Part shown: positions 1-10,140 of the stretch, in pieces
How positions within the stretch are numbered: position 1 is the first letter of the stretch
Layout: every line of letters starts with the position of its first letter
NCBI GenBank assembly: GCA_031254155.1
Contig: JAIRVA010000277.1
Location: forward strand, 1 to 35,717
DNA length: 35,717 bases
From: Propionibacteriaceae bacterium
Lineage (GTDB): Bacteria > Actinomycetota > Actinomycetes > Propionibacteriales > Propionibacteriaceae
Direction of reading: 5' to 3'
The notes under the pieces: generated by a model
Seen by the model: only the letters and a program-made list of their open reading frames with translations
Databases searched by the model: none
Told to the model about the DNA's origin: nothing
Translations under genes and position numbers: made by a program

Positions 1-771
1 GACGCGTACCTCTTCGATCTTGACGGTACGGTGTACCTGGGCGACGGCCTCCTGCCCGGCGCGGAGCGCGTCATCCGGACCCTCCGGGACCGTGGCGCGG
101 TCGTCCGCTTCCTGTCGAACAACCCGACGAAGAGCCCGGCACAGTACGCGGACAAGCTCACCCGTCTGGGCATCCCGACCCCGGTCGCCGACATCACGAC
201 GACCATCGCGACAACGGTCTGGTGGCTTCAGACCCACCACCCGGGCGCCGTCCTCTACCCCATCGCCGAGGCCCCGCTCATCGACGCCCTGCGGGCGGCC
301 GGTTTCACCCTCAGCGAGGACCCCAGTGAGATCGACATTGTCATTGCGTCGTACGACCGGACGTTCGCGTACCGTAAGCTCCAGATCGCCTTCGACGCCC
401 TGTGGTACCACAAGCGGGCGATCCTGATCCAGACCAACCCGGACCGTTTCTGCCCCTTCCCGGGCGGGCGCGGCGAGCCGGACTGCGCGTCGATCACGGC
501 GGCGATCGAGGCGTGTACGCAGGTGACGTGTGCCGCGTCGATGGGCAAGCCGTCGCCGTTGCTGCTTGAGGCCGGCCTCGCGGGGCTCGACATCCCGCTC
601 GACCGTTGCCTGATGACGGGCGACCGGCTCGCGACCGACATCCGGATGGCCCTCGACGCCGGGATGGACGCGGCGGTGGTCTTCACCGGCGAGAGCCGCC
701 CCGAGGACCTGACAAGGGAGTACGCGGACGTCTACCGGCTGGGTACGCTGGGAGACCTCGGACCCCTGTGA
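1..771 (+). CDS. HAD-IIA family phosphatase (NagD-like), 5' truncated by window edge
   Basis: Frame 1 is open from base 1; DAYLFDLDGTVYLGDGLLPGAE (HAD motif I) and GKPSPLLLEAGL / MTGDRLATDI motifs. Confidence 0.9.
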   Translation, partial: DAYLFDLDGTVYLGDGLLPGAERVIRTLRDRGAVVRFLSNNPTKSPAQYADKLTRLGIPTPVADITTTIATTVWWLQTHHPGAVLYPIAEAPLIDALRAAGFTLSEDPSEIDIVIASYDRTFAYRKLQIAFDALWYHKRAILIQTNPDRFCPFPGGRGEPDCASITAAIEACTQVTCAASMGKPSPLLLEAGLAGLDIPLDRCLMTGDRLATDIRMALDAGMDAAVVFTGESRPEDLTREYADVYRLGTLGDLGPL

Positions 772-843
772 GAGCACTGCCGCTCGAAGGCGGCAGCCGC
801 GCTCGCGGAGTGGTAAAATGGCAGCTTGACGAGGAGGCGGGAC

Positions 844-1590
844 ATGTCTGATATCCACACAACCGACGACCAACTGACGCCCGGGCCGCAACGCGCGGAG
901 GAGGCGCCGAAGAAGAAGAAGCGGGTCGGCGGGATTCTGATCACCGTCCTGGCGGCGGTTCTGATCGTCGGCGGCGTGTACGGTATCGGCGGGTCGGCGG
1001 GCTGGTGGCCCTGGCCCTTCGGGGGCAGTACGCCGGGTGGCTTGGTCAACGCACCGCGTGATCTGGAGGGGAACATCGTCGTCCCCGAGGACGAGTCGGC
1101 GTTGTCCCCGGAGTTCATGAAAGCGGCTGGGCAGGTCGACGACGACGGTGGCGAGGGCTTCATCGTCCCGACGCTTGATCTCCAGGTCGCGCTGGGGTCG
1201 ATCAACGCCGTCAACGGGTCGATGAACCCGTCCAACTTTAAGAACGTGTTCTGGGTCCGCAACATGGGCGTGAGCCTGGACAAAGCGGAGACGGGGACGG
1301 TGTACCTGGTCACCCACGCGATCCAGGGCGGGAAGGCCCCGGGCAACATCCTGCAGTCGGGCGGCCAGGTCGCGCTCAAACCGGGTGACCTGATCACGGT
1401 GAACCACCGGACCTACGTGTTCGAGTCCGCCAGCATCATTAGCAAGAGCGACAAAGACGACAACCTGGGTACCCACGACGAACTGTGGACCAACGATCCC
1501 GGGCGACTGGTCCTCGTCACCTGTCTGCTCAACCCCCACGGCGGTCTCGCCGTCGACAACCTGGTGATCATCGCCAAGCTGCAGTCGTAG
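844..1590 (+). CDS. Sortase-like protein (class E/F-like), N-terminal TM anchor
   Basis: N-terminal KKKKR plus hydrophobic helix; VYLVTHA (His) and RLVLVTCL (TLxTC-like Cys). ATG at 844 follows a gaggaggcggg RBS; the track start at 826 is probably too early. Confidence 0.8.
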   Translation: MSDIHTTDDQLTPGPQRAEEAPKKKKRVGGILITVLAAVLIVGGVYGIGGSAGWWPWPFGGSTPGGLVNAPRDLEGNIVVPEDESALSPEFMKAAGQVDDDGGEGFIVPTLDLQVALGSINAVNGSMNPSNFKNVFWVRNMGVSLDKAETGTVYLVTHAIQGGKAPGNILQSGGQVALKPGDLITVNHRTYVFESASIISKSDKDDNLGTHDELWTNDPGRLVLVTCLLNPHGGLAVDNLVIIAKLQS

Positions 1591-1601
1591 CGCTTCGCGC
1601 C

Positions 1602-1637
1602 CCGCTGTACCAAGCGGGTAGCCACTTGGTACAGCGG
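1602..1637. terminator. Perfect 13-bp inverted repeat between convergent genes, candidate bidirectional terminator
   Basis: CCGCTGTACCAAG (1602-1614) / CTTGGTACAGCGG (1625-1637), 10-nt loop; no strong U-tract. Confidence 0.5.
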
Positions 1638-1698
1638 CCTAATTGCCTCCCCGGTCGTACGCGCGGGGGGTGGCGAGCCGTTCTGGTCGCCGTACTTG

Positions 1699-3537
1699 TC
1701 ACAACGTCTTGCGTGCCCCGCCGCAGTCGGCGGACTGGGCGAGCGAGGCGTAGACCTTGAGGGCGTTGGAGACCGGGCGTACCCGCTCCTTCGGCACCCA
1801 GCCCGCCGCGTCCTGCTCGGCGCGGCGCCGCTCCAGTTCGGCGTCGGGGACGAGGAGGCTGAGACTGCGCTCCGGGATCGAAATTGCGATGAGATCGCCG
1901 TCGTGGATGAGCCCGATGACCCCGCCCGCCGCCGCCTCGGGCGAGACGTGGCCGAGGCACAGGCCGGAGGAGCCGCCGGAGAAGCGCCCGTCGGTGATGA
2001 GGGCGCACTGGGGCCCGAGTCCCGTCCCCTTCAGGTAGCTCGTCGGGTAGAGCATCTCCTGCATACCGGGCCCGCCCCGCGGGCCCTCGTACCGTACCAC
2101 CACCACGTCACCCGGCTGGATCCGGCCGCTGAGAATGGCCTCGACGGCCGCCTCCTGCGACTCGGTGACCTGCGCGGGCCCGGTGAAGGTCCACTGCGAC
2201 TCGGGGACGCCGGCGGTCTTCACTACGCAGCCGTCCGGGGCGAGGTTGCCGCGGAGGATGGCGAGGCCGCCGTCAGCGGTGTACGCGTGGGCGGCATCGC
2301 GGATGCAGCCCGCCGTGGCGTCGGTGTCCAGGGTCTCCCACCGGGCGGTGGAGGAGAAGGGGGCAATGGTCCGTTCGCGGCCGGGTGCGGCGTGGAACAG
2401 GTCAGTGACCAGGTACGACGTTTTGCCTGACCGGATGTCCCAGCGGGCGAGCCAGGTGTCGAGGTCGGGGGAGTGGACGGCGTGGACGTCGCGGTCGAGC
2501 AGGCCGCCACGGTCAAGCTCGCCCAGGATCGCGGGGATGCCGCCGGCGCGGTGGACGTCCTCCATGTAGTAGCGGTGCGAGTTGGGGGCGACCTTGACGA
2601 GGCAGGGGGTCCGGCGGGAGAGCTCGTCGATGTCCGCCAGCGTGAAGTCGACGCCGGCCTCGGTGGCCGCCGCGAGCAGGTGCAGGACCGTGTTAGTCGA
2701 GCCGCCCATGGCAATGTCCATGGTCATGGCGTTGCGGAACGCGGCGCGGGTGGCGATGGTGAGGGGGAGTACGGCGTCGTCGTCGTGGTCGTACCACTGC
2801 CGGCACAACTCGACCACCAGCCGTCCGGCTTCGACAAACAGGTCGCGGCGGGCGGCGGACGTGGCCAGAGTAGAACCATTGCCGGGCAGGCCGAGGCCCA
2901 GTGCCTCGACCAGGCAGTTCATCGAGTTGGCGGTGAACATCCCCGAGCAGGACCCGCAGGTCGGGCAGGCGGCCCGTTCGATGCGGTCGATGGCGTCGTC
3001 GCTCACCGTGTCGTCGACCGCCATGACCATCGCGTCGATCAGGTCGAGCGAGGTCTCGGGTTCGCCCGCGCGGACGACGGTCCGACCGGACTCCATCGGC
3101 CCGCCGGACACGAACACCGTGGGGATGTTGAGGCGCAGCGCGGCGAGCAGCATGCCCGGGGTGATTTTGTCGCAGTTGGAGATGCAGACGAGGGCGTCGG
3201 CCTGGTGGGCGTTCACCATGTATTCGACGCTGTCAGCGATGAGTTCCCGGGAGGGCAGGGAGTACAACATGCCCGAGTGGCCCATCGCGATCCCGTCATC
3301 GATGGCGATGGTGTTGAACTCCCGGCCCACCCCGCCGGCCTGCGCGATGGCCTGGCACACCAGGGTACCCATGTCCTTAAGGTGGACGTGGCCAGGTACG
3401 AACTGGGTGTACGAGTTGGCGACGGCGATGATGGGCTTGCCGAAGTCCTGCTCCTGCAGGCCCGTCGCCCGCCAGAGCGCCCGGGCTCCGGCCATGAGAC
3501 GGCCCTCGGTGGTGGTACGCGAACGCAACTGTGGCAT
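1699..3537 (-). CDS. ilvD: Dihydroxy-acid dehydratase
   Basis: [26 protein letters not shown]..., [46 protein letters not shown] at 3537 preceded by gggagaaaag. Confidence 0.96.
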   Translation of the reverse strand: MPQLRSRTTTEGRLMAGARALWRATGLQEQDFGKPIIAVANSYTQFVPGHVHLKDMGTLVCQAIAQAGGVGREFNTIAIDDGIAMGHSGMLYSLPSRELIADSVEYMVNAHQADALVCISNCDKITPGMLLAALRLNIPTVFVSGGPMESGRTVVRAGEPETSLDLIDAMVMAVDDTVSDDAIDRIERAACPTCGSCSGMFTANSMNCLVEALGLGLPGNGSTLATSAARRDLFVEAGRLVVELCRQWYDHDDDAVLPLTIATRAAFRNAMTMDIAMGGSTNTVLHLLAAATEAGVDFTLADIDELSRRTPCLVKVAPNSHRYYMEDVHRAGGIPAILGELDRGGLLDRDVHAVHSPDLDTWLARWDIRSGKTSYLVTDLFHAAPGRERTIAPFSSTARWETLDTDATAGCIRDAAHAYTADGGLAILRGNLAPDGCVVKTAGVPESQWTFTGPAQVTESQEAAVEAILSGRIQPGDVVVVRYEGPRGGPGMQEMLYPTSYLKGTGLGPQCALITDGRFSGGSSGLCLGHVSPEAAAGGVIGLIHDGDLIAISIPERSLSLLVPDAELERRRAEQDAAGWVPKERVRPVSNALKVYASLAQSADCGGARKTL

Positions 3538-3588
3538 CTTTTCTCCCTCGGTCAATACCGTAGTTTAGTCCCTCGGGCGCGGATGTCC

Positions 3589-3647
3589 CCGTGGGGTCAG
3601 TTTCGTCGGGTCCGGGCGGTACCCCGGCGACCAAACTGACCCCACGG
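3589..3647. repeat. Long imperfect intergenic hairpin (15-bp perfect outer stem)
   Basis: CCGTGGGGTCAGTTT (3589-3603) pairs with AAACTGACCCCACGG (3633-3647); inner GTCG/CGAC and GGG-CGGTA-CCC can extend it. Confidence 0.7.
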
Positions 3648-3675
3648 CGAGATTTCGGGAAGCGGCCTAGGTTCC

Positions 3676-4917
3676 CTAGCGAACGAGGTCGATCGTCACG
3701 GTGCCACCGGCGGGGTTGACCGCCGCGAGCAGGGTCCACGGGATGCGGTACACCCGGCCCGGGGCGACTGGATACGACGTGGTGACCCGGCCGATCTCGC
3801 TGCCGCCTTGGCGGGCCACGATGGTTGGTCGTTTTCGTACCTCGGTGGGCCACGCGAGCACAAACCCGCGCGCGGGGGCGACGTCACCGGGTACGCACCG
3901 GGTCGGTGATACCCAGGCGAAGGCGTCGCCCGCCACCAATGGGACCGGTGTCCCGGAGGTCCGCTCGCCCCGCAGGTAACCCAGGACGGGCTCCGCCACG
4001 TGGGCCCCGTCCAGCGCCGCACAGTCGGCGGTGTCGACGGGGTGGACGAGGTTGCCGATGGCGAAGACGCCGTCCCGATCCGTCCGCAACCGGGTGTCGA
4101 CGCTTGGCCCCAGCGTGGCGGGATCGAGGGCGATCCCGGCCGACCGGGCCAGCTCGTGATCCGGAATCCAGTCGCCGGTGAAAACGACCGTGTCGCACTC
4201 GACGACCCGGCGCTGACCGGTTTGCAGATCCTCCACCTCGACGCCGGTGACCCGGCCGTGACCGATGACACGGACGACCTTCGTCCGGGGTGCCACGGGT
4301 ACCCGCAGGCCGATGCCCCCGGCGACGGTGAACAGACGGTACGCCTCGGAGGCCGCGTACTGTGTGGTCATCAGCACGGGCCGGCACCCGGCGTGGCGCA
4401 GGGTCAGGACCGCCGACCAGCTTACGAGCTCGCCACCGACGATGACGGCCCGGCTGCGTTCCGGGCGGTGGTGCAGGTACACCAGGTTCTGCAACTGGCC
4501 CGTCGTGTAGACCCCCGCCGGCCGGTCACCCGGGATCCGGCGGGCGCTCCGTGGGCGCTCCCGGGCGCCGGTGGCGAGGATGACCGCATCCGCGGCCACC
4601 TCGTACCGACCCTCAGGCGATGTCACGCAGAGCGCCCCAGCCCCGGTCCAACCGGTGACCATGGCGTGCGTGACAATGTCGGCCCCGGCTTGCCGGGCCC
4701 GGTCGCTGAGGAGGCGCGCGTACTTCGGCCCGGTCATGAACCGGTGCAGGTCACGGATGCCGTAGCCGGGGTGGTGGCAGTGGCGGGGGATACCGCCGGG
4801 GGCCGCCTCCCGGTCGAGCACCAGCACCCCGCCCTTGAGCGCGGGCGCCAGTTCAGCCGCCGCTCGCAGCCCGGACGGTCCGGCCCCGACAATTGCAACT
4901 TTGGTTTTCGTGATCAT
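3676..4917 (-). CDS. FAD/NAD(P)-dependent oxidoreductase (second subunit of a GlpA-type pair)
   Basis: MITKTKVAIVGAGPSGLRAAAELAPALKGGVLVLDREAAPGG Rossmann motif; VILATGARERPRSAR; VFAIGNLVHP. True start at 4917 overlaps the upstream stop (ATGA); the track ORF to 5745 includes spurious upstream sequence. Confidence 0.88.
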   Translation of the reverse strand: MITKTKVAIVGAGPSGLRAAAELAPALKGGVLVLDREAAPGGIPRHCHHPGYGIRDLHRFMTGPKYARLLSDRARQAGADIVTHAMVTGWTGAGALCVTSPEGRYEVAADAVILATGARERPRSARRIPGDRPAGVYTTGQLQNLVYLHHRPERSRAVIVGGELVSWSAVLTLRHAGCRPVLMTTQYAASEAYRLFTVAGGIGLRVPVAPRTKVVRVIGHGRVTGVEVEDLQTGQRRVVECDTVVFTGDWIPDHELARSAGIALDPATLGPSVDTRLRTDRDGVFAIGNLVHPVDTADCAALDGAHVAEPVLGYLRGERTSGTPVPLVAGDAFAWVSPTRCVPGDVAPARGFVLAWPTEVRKRPTIVARQGGSEIGRVTTSYPVAPGRVYRIPWTLLAAVNPAGGTVTIDLVR

Positions 4918-6290
4918 GCCTGGCTCCTTTCGTTGGCGAGCAGAGTTTCCACTGCGGCGCCACAGAAAAACCCTTGACAGCGGCCATTGGTCGCGCGGGT
5001 CCGCCGGCGCAGACCGCCGAGGGTCCGGGCCGGGACTGTCGACTGGCAGGCGTCGCGGATCTCGCCCCGCGTCACTCGTTCGCAGAAACAGACGACCTCG
5101 CCGTACGCCGGGTCGCGCCGGATCAGTGCGTCGTCCTGGTACGGTCGCCGGCCGGCCTCGCCCAGGTTGGGCAGCCGCGGCGGGTCCGGGAGGTCGTCCC
5201 GGGGCGTCACGTCCAGCCCGGCCCCGGCCAGGAGGTCGGAGACGTGCGCGGCGACCGCCAGGCACGAGGTCAGGCCCGTCGACCGGATGCACCCCGCCAG
5301 GAGGTACGTCCGGTCGGCATCGGCCTCGATGAGGTAGTCGGTCTGGTCGTGGGCGGCCCGCAACCCGGCGTAGGCGGCGGTCACTTCCTCGGCCATGAGA
5401 TCCGGTACGAGGGCCGCGCCCTTGCCGAGCAGGAAGTCGAAACCCGCCTCCGTGGTCGCGGTGTCGGCCCGGTCGGTCATGTCCTCGGCGGTCGGCCCGA
5501 CCATCACGTTGCCGTAGATCGTCGGGCTGACCAGGACGCCCTTGCCGAGCTTGCTCGGGACGGGCAGAACGATGAGCGGCACCTTTTCCCTGGCCAACTT
5601 GTCGAACACGAGCAGTTCGCCCCGCCGGGGGTGGAGGTGGAACCGGTCGTACCCCGCCTGGGCATCGAGTGTGTCCCCGCCCAGCCCGGCGGCGTTGATG
5701 AGCCACCGCGTCCGCAGGGGTCCGGCGGTGGTGTCGAGCGTCCACCCCTCCCCGGTCCGAGTGAGCCCTTGGACCTGGGTGTCGAGGTGCAGGGTCGCGC
5801 CCCGCTGGACGGCGTCAGTGGCCAGCGCAATCGTGGTCGACCACGTACAGATGATGGACTCACCGGGGACGCTGAGCCCGCCGCGGGCCCCGGGTCCCAG
5901 GTGGGGGGCCGCCTCGTACACCGCGGCGGCGTCGACGATCGCCGTCGCCTGGTAGCCGTTCGCCCGCGCCTTGTCGGCCAGGCCGGGCAGGGCGGCCTGT
6001 TCCTCGTCGGTCCACGCCACCAGCAGCGCGCCCGTCCGCTCGACCGGGATCCCGGTCTGGGCGGCGTACTCACCCAGCCGGTGGTACCCCTCGGCGACCA
6101 GCCGGGACTCGAGCGTCCCGGGCGAGGCGTCGTAGCCGGTGTGCAGGATCGCCGTGTTGGCCTTGCTCGTTCCGTCCCCGACATCGGAGCGGCCATCGAC
6201 CAGTCCGACGCTGAGGTGGCAGCCCGCCAGTTCGCGGGCGATTGCGGAGCCGATCAGGCCGGCCCCGATGACGACAACGTCGTACCTCAT
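4914..6290 (-). CDS. FAD-dependent (glycerol-3-phosphate dehydrogenase/GlpA-like) oxidoreductase with C-terminal BFD-type [2Fe-2S] domain
   Basis: MRYDVVVIGAGLIGSAIARELAG (start 6290); C-terminus EVVCFCERVTRGEI...NGRCQGFFC. Confidence 0.88.
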   Translation of the reverse strand: MRYDVVVIGAGLIGSAIARELAGCHLSVGLVDGRSDVGDGTSKANTAILHTGYDASPGTLESRLVAEGYHRLGEYAAQTGIPVERTGALLVAWTDEEQAALPGLADKARANGYQATAIVDAAAVYEAAPHLGPGARGGLSVPGESIICTWSTTIALATDAVQRGATLHLDTQVQGLTRTGEGWTLDTTAGPLRTRWLINAAGLGGDTLDAQAGYDRFHLHPRRGELLVFDKLAREKVPLIVLPVPSKLGKGVLVSPTIYGNVMVGPTAEDMTDRADTATTEAGFDFLLGKGAALVPDLMAEEVTAAYAGLRAAHDQTDYLIEADADRTYLLAGCIRSTGLTSCLAVAAHVSDLLAGAGLDVTPRDDLPDPPRLPNLGEAGRRPYQDDALIRRDPAYGEVVCFCERVTRGEIRDACQSTVPARTLGGLRRRTRATNGRCQGFFCGAAVETLLANERSQA

Positions 6291-7720
6291 TTTGTGTCTC
6301 CTTCTACTCCAGTGGTGTCGGCCAGTCGGTGCCAGTGCTCGCGGAACGTACCCGCCCGGTCGGCGCTCCAGGCGGGCGTGAACGTCCGTTCCGGAGCCCA
6401 GGCGACGATCGTGTCGGCGAGGTCCCGCGCCGGGTCGAGCGCCTTGCGGGCCAGCGCGACCGCCCCCAGCGGGGTGGCGTGCGCGGACGGGTAGACGTCG
6501 ATTTCGAGCTGGGCGATGTCGGCCACCGCCTGCATGAACCGGGCGCTGCGGGTCAGCCCGCCGTCGACGCGCAGCCGGGCGAGCGGCTGGCCCGAGTCGC
6601 GCCCGACGAGATCGCCCAGTTCGGCGACCTGGGCCGCGAGGCCCTGCAGGACGGCGGTGACCAGATCGGCGCGAGTCGTCGCCAGGCTGATCCCGGTGAA
6701 CAGAGCCTGGGCGTCGGGGCGCCACCAGGGCGCGGCGAGCCCCGCCATGGCCGGTACGCACCAGGCGCCGTGGGCGTCGTCCGTGGTGAGGACGTCCAGT
6801 TCCTCGGGCCCGGCGAGCAGGCCGACGTCGCCCAGCCAGCGGATGGCCGAGGCGGCGGTGTAGACCTGCCCGTCGGAGCAGTACGAGGTCCGCCCGTCGA
6901 CCCGCCAGGCCACGGACACGGTCAGCCCCGACGTCGACCGGGTGGCGTGCTCGCCGAGGTTGGCCAGCAGGAACGCCCCCGTACCGAACGTACACTTGGC
7001 CTCGCCCGCCGTCAGGCAGCGCTCGGCGAGCAGGGCCGCCTGCTGGTCCACCACGACCCCGGCGACGGGTACGGCCGGCCCGAACCGGCTCGTCTCCCCG
7101 ACGATCTCGTCGTTGGCCACGATCCGCGGCATCGCTTCGCCGTGGAGACCAAACAGGGCCAGCAGCTCCTCGTCGTACGTCACCGTGTCCAGGTTGGTCA
7201 CGAGCGACCGGCTGGCCGTGGACGCGTCGGTCACGTACTCACCCGTCAGGTGGTGCAAGAGCCAGGCGTCAGAGGTCGAGACGACCCCCGCCGTCGTGGC
7301 GTGGCGGCGCAGCCAGGCGAGCTTGGGGGCGCTGAAGTACGGGTCGAGCACCAGGCCCGTCCGAGCAGCGATGAGGCCGGCGTGCTCGCGCAGCGGCTCG
7401 CAGATCTCGCTGGCCCGGGAGTCCTGCCAGACGAGCATGCTCGTGAGCGGCTCGCCCGTCGCCGGGTCCCACGCGAGCACCGTCTCGCCCTGGTTGGTCA
7501 GGGTGACCGCGTCGATGGTGACCCCCGCCTCGGCAATTGCCCGGGTGGCCGCGACCATGACGGAGTCGAGCAGCTCGGCGGGGTCCTGCTCGACGATGCC
7601 ACCTTGCCGGTACTGCGGCCGGATCGGGATCTCGACGACGGACCGGATGGCGTCATCAGCCCCGACGACCATCGCCTTCGTGCCCGACGTACCCTGGTCG
7701 ATACTCAGAATCCACGTCAT
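6287..7720 (-). CDS. FGGY-family carbohydrate kinase, glycerol-kinase-like
   Basis: MTWILSIDQGTSGTKAMVV; TNQGETVLAWDPATGEPL; LDPYFSAPKLAWL; VVDQQAALLAE; KCTFGTGAFLL. ATGA overlap with next gene. Confidence 0.88.
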   Translation of the reverse strand: MTWILSIDQGTSGTKAMVVGADDAIRSVVEIPIRPQYRQGGIVEQDPAELLDSVMVAATRAIAEAGVTIDAVTLTNQGETVLAWDPATGEPLTSMLVWQDSRASEICEPLREHAGLIAARTGLVLDPYFSAPKLAWLRRHATTAGVVSTSDAWLLHHLTGEYVTDASTASRSLVTNLDTVTYDEELLALFGLHGEAMPRIVANDEIVGETSRFGPAVPVAGVVVDQQAALLAERCLTAGEAKCTFGTGAFLLANLGEHATRSTSGLTVSVAWRVDGRTSYCSDGQVYTAASAIRWLGDVGLLAGPEELDVLTTDDAHGAWCVPAMAGLAAPWWRPDAQALFTGISLATTRADLVTAVLQGLAAQVAELGDLVGRDSGQPLARLRVDGGLTRSARFMQAVADIAQLEIDVYPSAHATPLGAVALARKALDPARDLADTIVAWAPERTFTPAWSADRAGTFREHWHRLADTTGVEGDTK

Positions 7721-9261
7721 GCCGACTCCCTCCCGGCGGCCACGGCCACCTCGTCCAGATCGGCCTCGTCCAGTTCCTTGTCGATGTCCTTCATCTCGGG
7801 CATGGTCAGGCCGGCGCGGCCGTGGCGGATCATGAGGTACGCGAAGTACACCCCGCCGATGGCCAGCAGAATCAGGATATACAGCCAGCACTCACGGAAC
7901 GAGACGTCGCGGAAGATCGCCAGCTCCCAGACCAGCCAGACGGCCGCGGCGATGAGCACGGGGATCTCCCACTTGCCGAGCTTGAAACCCTTGGATGGCG
8001 GGAGCGACTTGCGCTTGACGATGTAGAGCAGCGTCGTACCGGCGTAGATCAGCGCCGGCAGCAGCGTGGCCGCCGAGAACAGGGAGAACAGCGCGTCGGT
8101 CGAGTACAGGGAGAAGATGGCGAGGACCAACTCGCCGATGATCAGCATGAAGACCATGGCGTTGAGCGGCGTACCCGTACCCTTGTTGACCCGGTGCAGA
8201 GCCTGCCAGCCGGGGAACCGCCGGTCGCGCGACATGGCCCAGACCAGCCGGGCGCCGCTCATGGAGATGGTGAGACCGCAGGAGAAGATGGAGATGACCA
8301 CCATGACGAGCAGCGCCTTGCCGACCACGCCGCCCAGCACGTTCGAGATGACGGAGGCGATCGGGGTGTCGGACTGGGCGAGTTCGATCAGGTTGCCACC
8401 GTTGGCCGTCACCGCGATGATGAAGAGCATGCCCAGGACGCCGAGGGACAGCACGGCCTGCCACATGGCCCGCGGTACCGTCCGGGCGGGGTCCTTGGTC
8501 TCCTCGGCCAGGTTGGCGGCCGACTCGAAACCGACGATGGTGAAGGCGCCGAGCAGGAAACCCATCGCCCACGGCCCGGCGTGCGTCCACGTCCCGATTG
8601 AGAAGTAGCCCGCCTCCGGGATCGCACCTGTCGAGAACAGGTTGGACCACTGGAACTTGCCGGTGGCGATCCCCACGATGAAGAGCAGGACCGTCAGCAG
8701 GATCATGCCGACGAGCTGGATGGTCACGGCCACGTTGTTGGTCCGCTGGGTGGCGCGGGTCGACCAGGCGACCATGATCGCCTGGAGGAGGATCACGACG
8801 GCAGTGATCAGCCACGCGTTCATCGTCGTACCTTGGTAGCTGAACAACACCGGCAGGATCGTGGACGCGATCGTGTAGTCGACGGCGACGACCACCACGC
8901 CCAGGAACATGAACGACACCCAGCCCATGATCCAGCCCAGGATGGGGTTGGCGAGGCGGGAGATCCATTGGTACGAGTAGCCGCTGACCGGGATCCGGGC
9001 CGCGAGGGCGCCGAAGACCAGGGCGACCGCGGTCTGGCCCAGGGTGACGATCGCCCAGGTCCAGATCCCGCGCGGGCCGGCCGTGTTGAGGACGGTACCG
9101 TACGTGGTGAAGATGCCCGTGGCGATTGACACGAAACCGAACGCGACGGCGAACGAGGTGTACCACCCCAGCCGTCGGGGCATTTCCTGTTTGTAGCCGA
9201 ACTCGGCAATGGCGGCGGCGTCGGCGTCGGCAGACGTCGGGCGGGATGGGTTAGAATCCAC
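7717..9261 (-). CDS. APC-superfamily amino acid/amine permease
   Basis: About 12 hydrophobic segments; GWYTSFAVAFGFVSIATGIFTTYG, GFESAANLAEETKDPARTVPRAM. AAGGAG RBS lies inside the track N-terminus, so GTG at 9261 is the likely start. Confidence 0.88.
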   Translation of the reverse strand: MDSNPSRPTSADADAAAIAEFGYKQEMPRRLGWYTSFAVAFGFVSIATGIFTTYGTVLNTAGPRGIWTWAIVTLGQTAVALVFGALAARIPVSGYSYQWISRLANPILGWIMGWVSFMFLGVVVVAVDYTIASTILPVLFSYQGTTMNAWLITAVVILLQAIMVAWSTRATQRTNNVAVTIQLVGMILLTVLLFIVGIATGKFQWSNLFSTGAIPEAGYFSIGTWTHAGPWAMGFLLGAFTIVGFESAANLAEETKDPARTVPRAMWQAVLSLGVLGMLFIIAVTANGGNLIELAQSDTPIASVISNVLGGVVGKALLVMVVISIFSCGLTISMSGARLVWAMSRDRRFPGWQALHRVNKGTGTPLNAMVFMLIIGELVLAIFSLYSTDALFSLFSAATLLPALIYAGTTLLYIVKRKSLPPSKGFKLGKWEIPVLIAAAVWLVWELAIFRDVSFRECWLYILILLAIGGVYFAYLMIRHGRAGLTMPEMKDIDKELDEADLDEVAVAAGRESA

Positions 9262-9303
9262 AGTGATCACTCCTTGCATGCTTGCTTGTGGGGGTTTGAT
9301 TCG

Positions 9304-9333
9304 CGTGGGGAGGCGTTGCCGCGCCTCCCCACG
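9304..9333. terminator. 12-bp perfect hairpin between DeoR and permease genes (terminator or attenuator)
   Basis: CGTGGGGAGGCG-TTGCCG-CGCCTCCCCACG; no long U-tract on the minus strand. Confidence 0.5.
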
Positions 9334-9338
9334 ACTCT

Positions 9339-10139
9339 TTACTGCGCAACGATGACGGTGGCCCCTCCTCGTTGGACGGCCGTACGCAGGACGGCGGGTG
9401 GTTCCTCGTCGGTGATGAGGGCTGTGAACGAGTCCCAGCCGGCGACGTGGTAGGGCGCGATCCGGGCGAACTTGGTCGCGTCGGCGAGCACGAAGGTACG
9501 GGCGCTGTTCCGCATCATCGCCCGCCGGGTCGCGATTTCATCGAGGTGGAAATCGGTCAGCCCGGAGGTGGGATGGACGCCACCTGAGCCAAGGAAGGCC
9601 AAGTCAACCCGGAGATCTTCGAGCAAGCCGATTGCGTACTGGCCCGCGGTGGCCAGGTCGTCGGAGCGGAGGCGGCCGCCGGCGACGAGCACGGTCGCGT
9701 GGGGGCACCGCGCCAGTTCGATGGCAACGGGTAGCGAGTTCGTGGCGACGAGGCCGCGGAACGAGGCGGGGATCGCGGCGGCGACGCAGAGGGCGGTGGT
9801 ACCGACGTCGAGGAACAGCGTCGACTCGTCACTGACCAGACGGGCGGCGGCCTGGCCGATGCGCGCTTTGCCCGTACCCTGGGCGGAGGTACGGTCATGG
9901 AAAGACGGTTCAACGCTCAGCCGCTGTCCGGCGGCGACCGCGCCGCCGTGGACCCGCTCCAGCGCGCCGTCGCGTTCCAGCGCCGCCATGTCGCGGCGAA
10001 CCGTCTCGACGGAAACCCCCAACTCGTCCACGAGATCCTGGGTTCGGACCACTCCTAAGTCGGCAAGTTTCCGGCGGATAACCGACCGCCGGGTGACGGG
10101 TAGCGCGCTGCCCGCAGCAGTCTCCTGTTGACTGACCAT
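9339..10139 (-). CDS. DeoR/GlpR-family transcriptional regulator
   Basis: N-terminal DeoR HTH (IRRKLADLGVVRTQDLVDELGVSVETVRRDMAALERDGALERVHGGAV); FLDVGTTALCVAAAI DeoRC domain. Confidence 0.93.
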   Translation of the reverse strand: MVSQQETAAGSALPVTRRSVIRRKLADLGVVRTQDLVDELGVSVETVRRDMAALERDGALERVHGGAVAAGQRLSVEPSFHDRTSAQGTGKARIGQAAARLVSDESTLFLDVGTTALCVAAAIPASFRGLVATNSLPVAIELARCPHATVLVAGGRLRSDDLATAGQYAIGLLEDLRVDLAFLGSGGVHPTSGLTDFHLDEIATRRAMMRNSARTFVLADATKFARIAPYHVAGWDSFTALITDEEPPAVLRTAVQRGGATVIVAQ

Positions 10140-10140
10140 G

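Noticed and set aside
1696-3639. Long plus-strand ORFs antisense to ilvD (1696-2430, 2473-3639)
   Set aside because: Arg/Gly/Val-rich shadow ORFs typical of high GC; the opposite strand encodes canonical IlvD.
4974-8601. Long plus-strand ORFs opposite the oxidoreductase/kinase/permease operon
   Set aside because: Shadow ORFs antisense to recognisable proteins; no domain motifs.
7892-9166. 424-aa minus-strand ORF overlapping the permease
   Set aside because: Alternative frame of the APC permease with His/Arg/Pro-rich composition.
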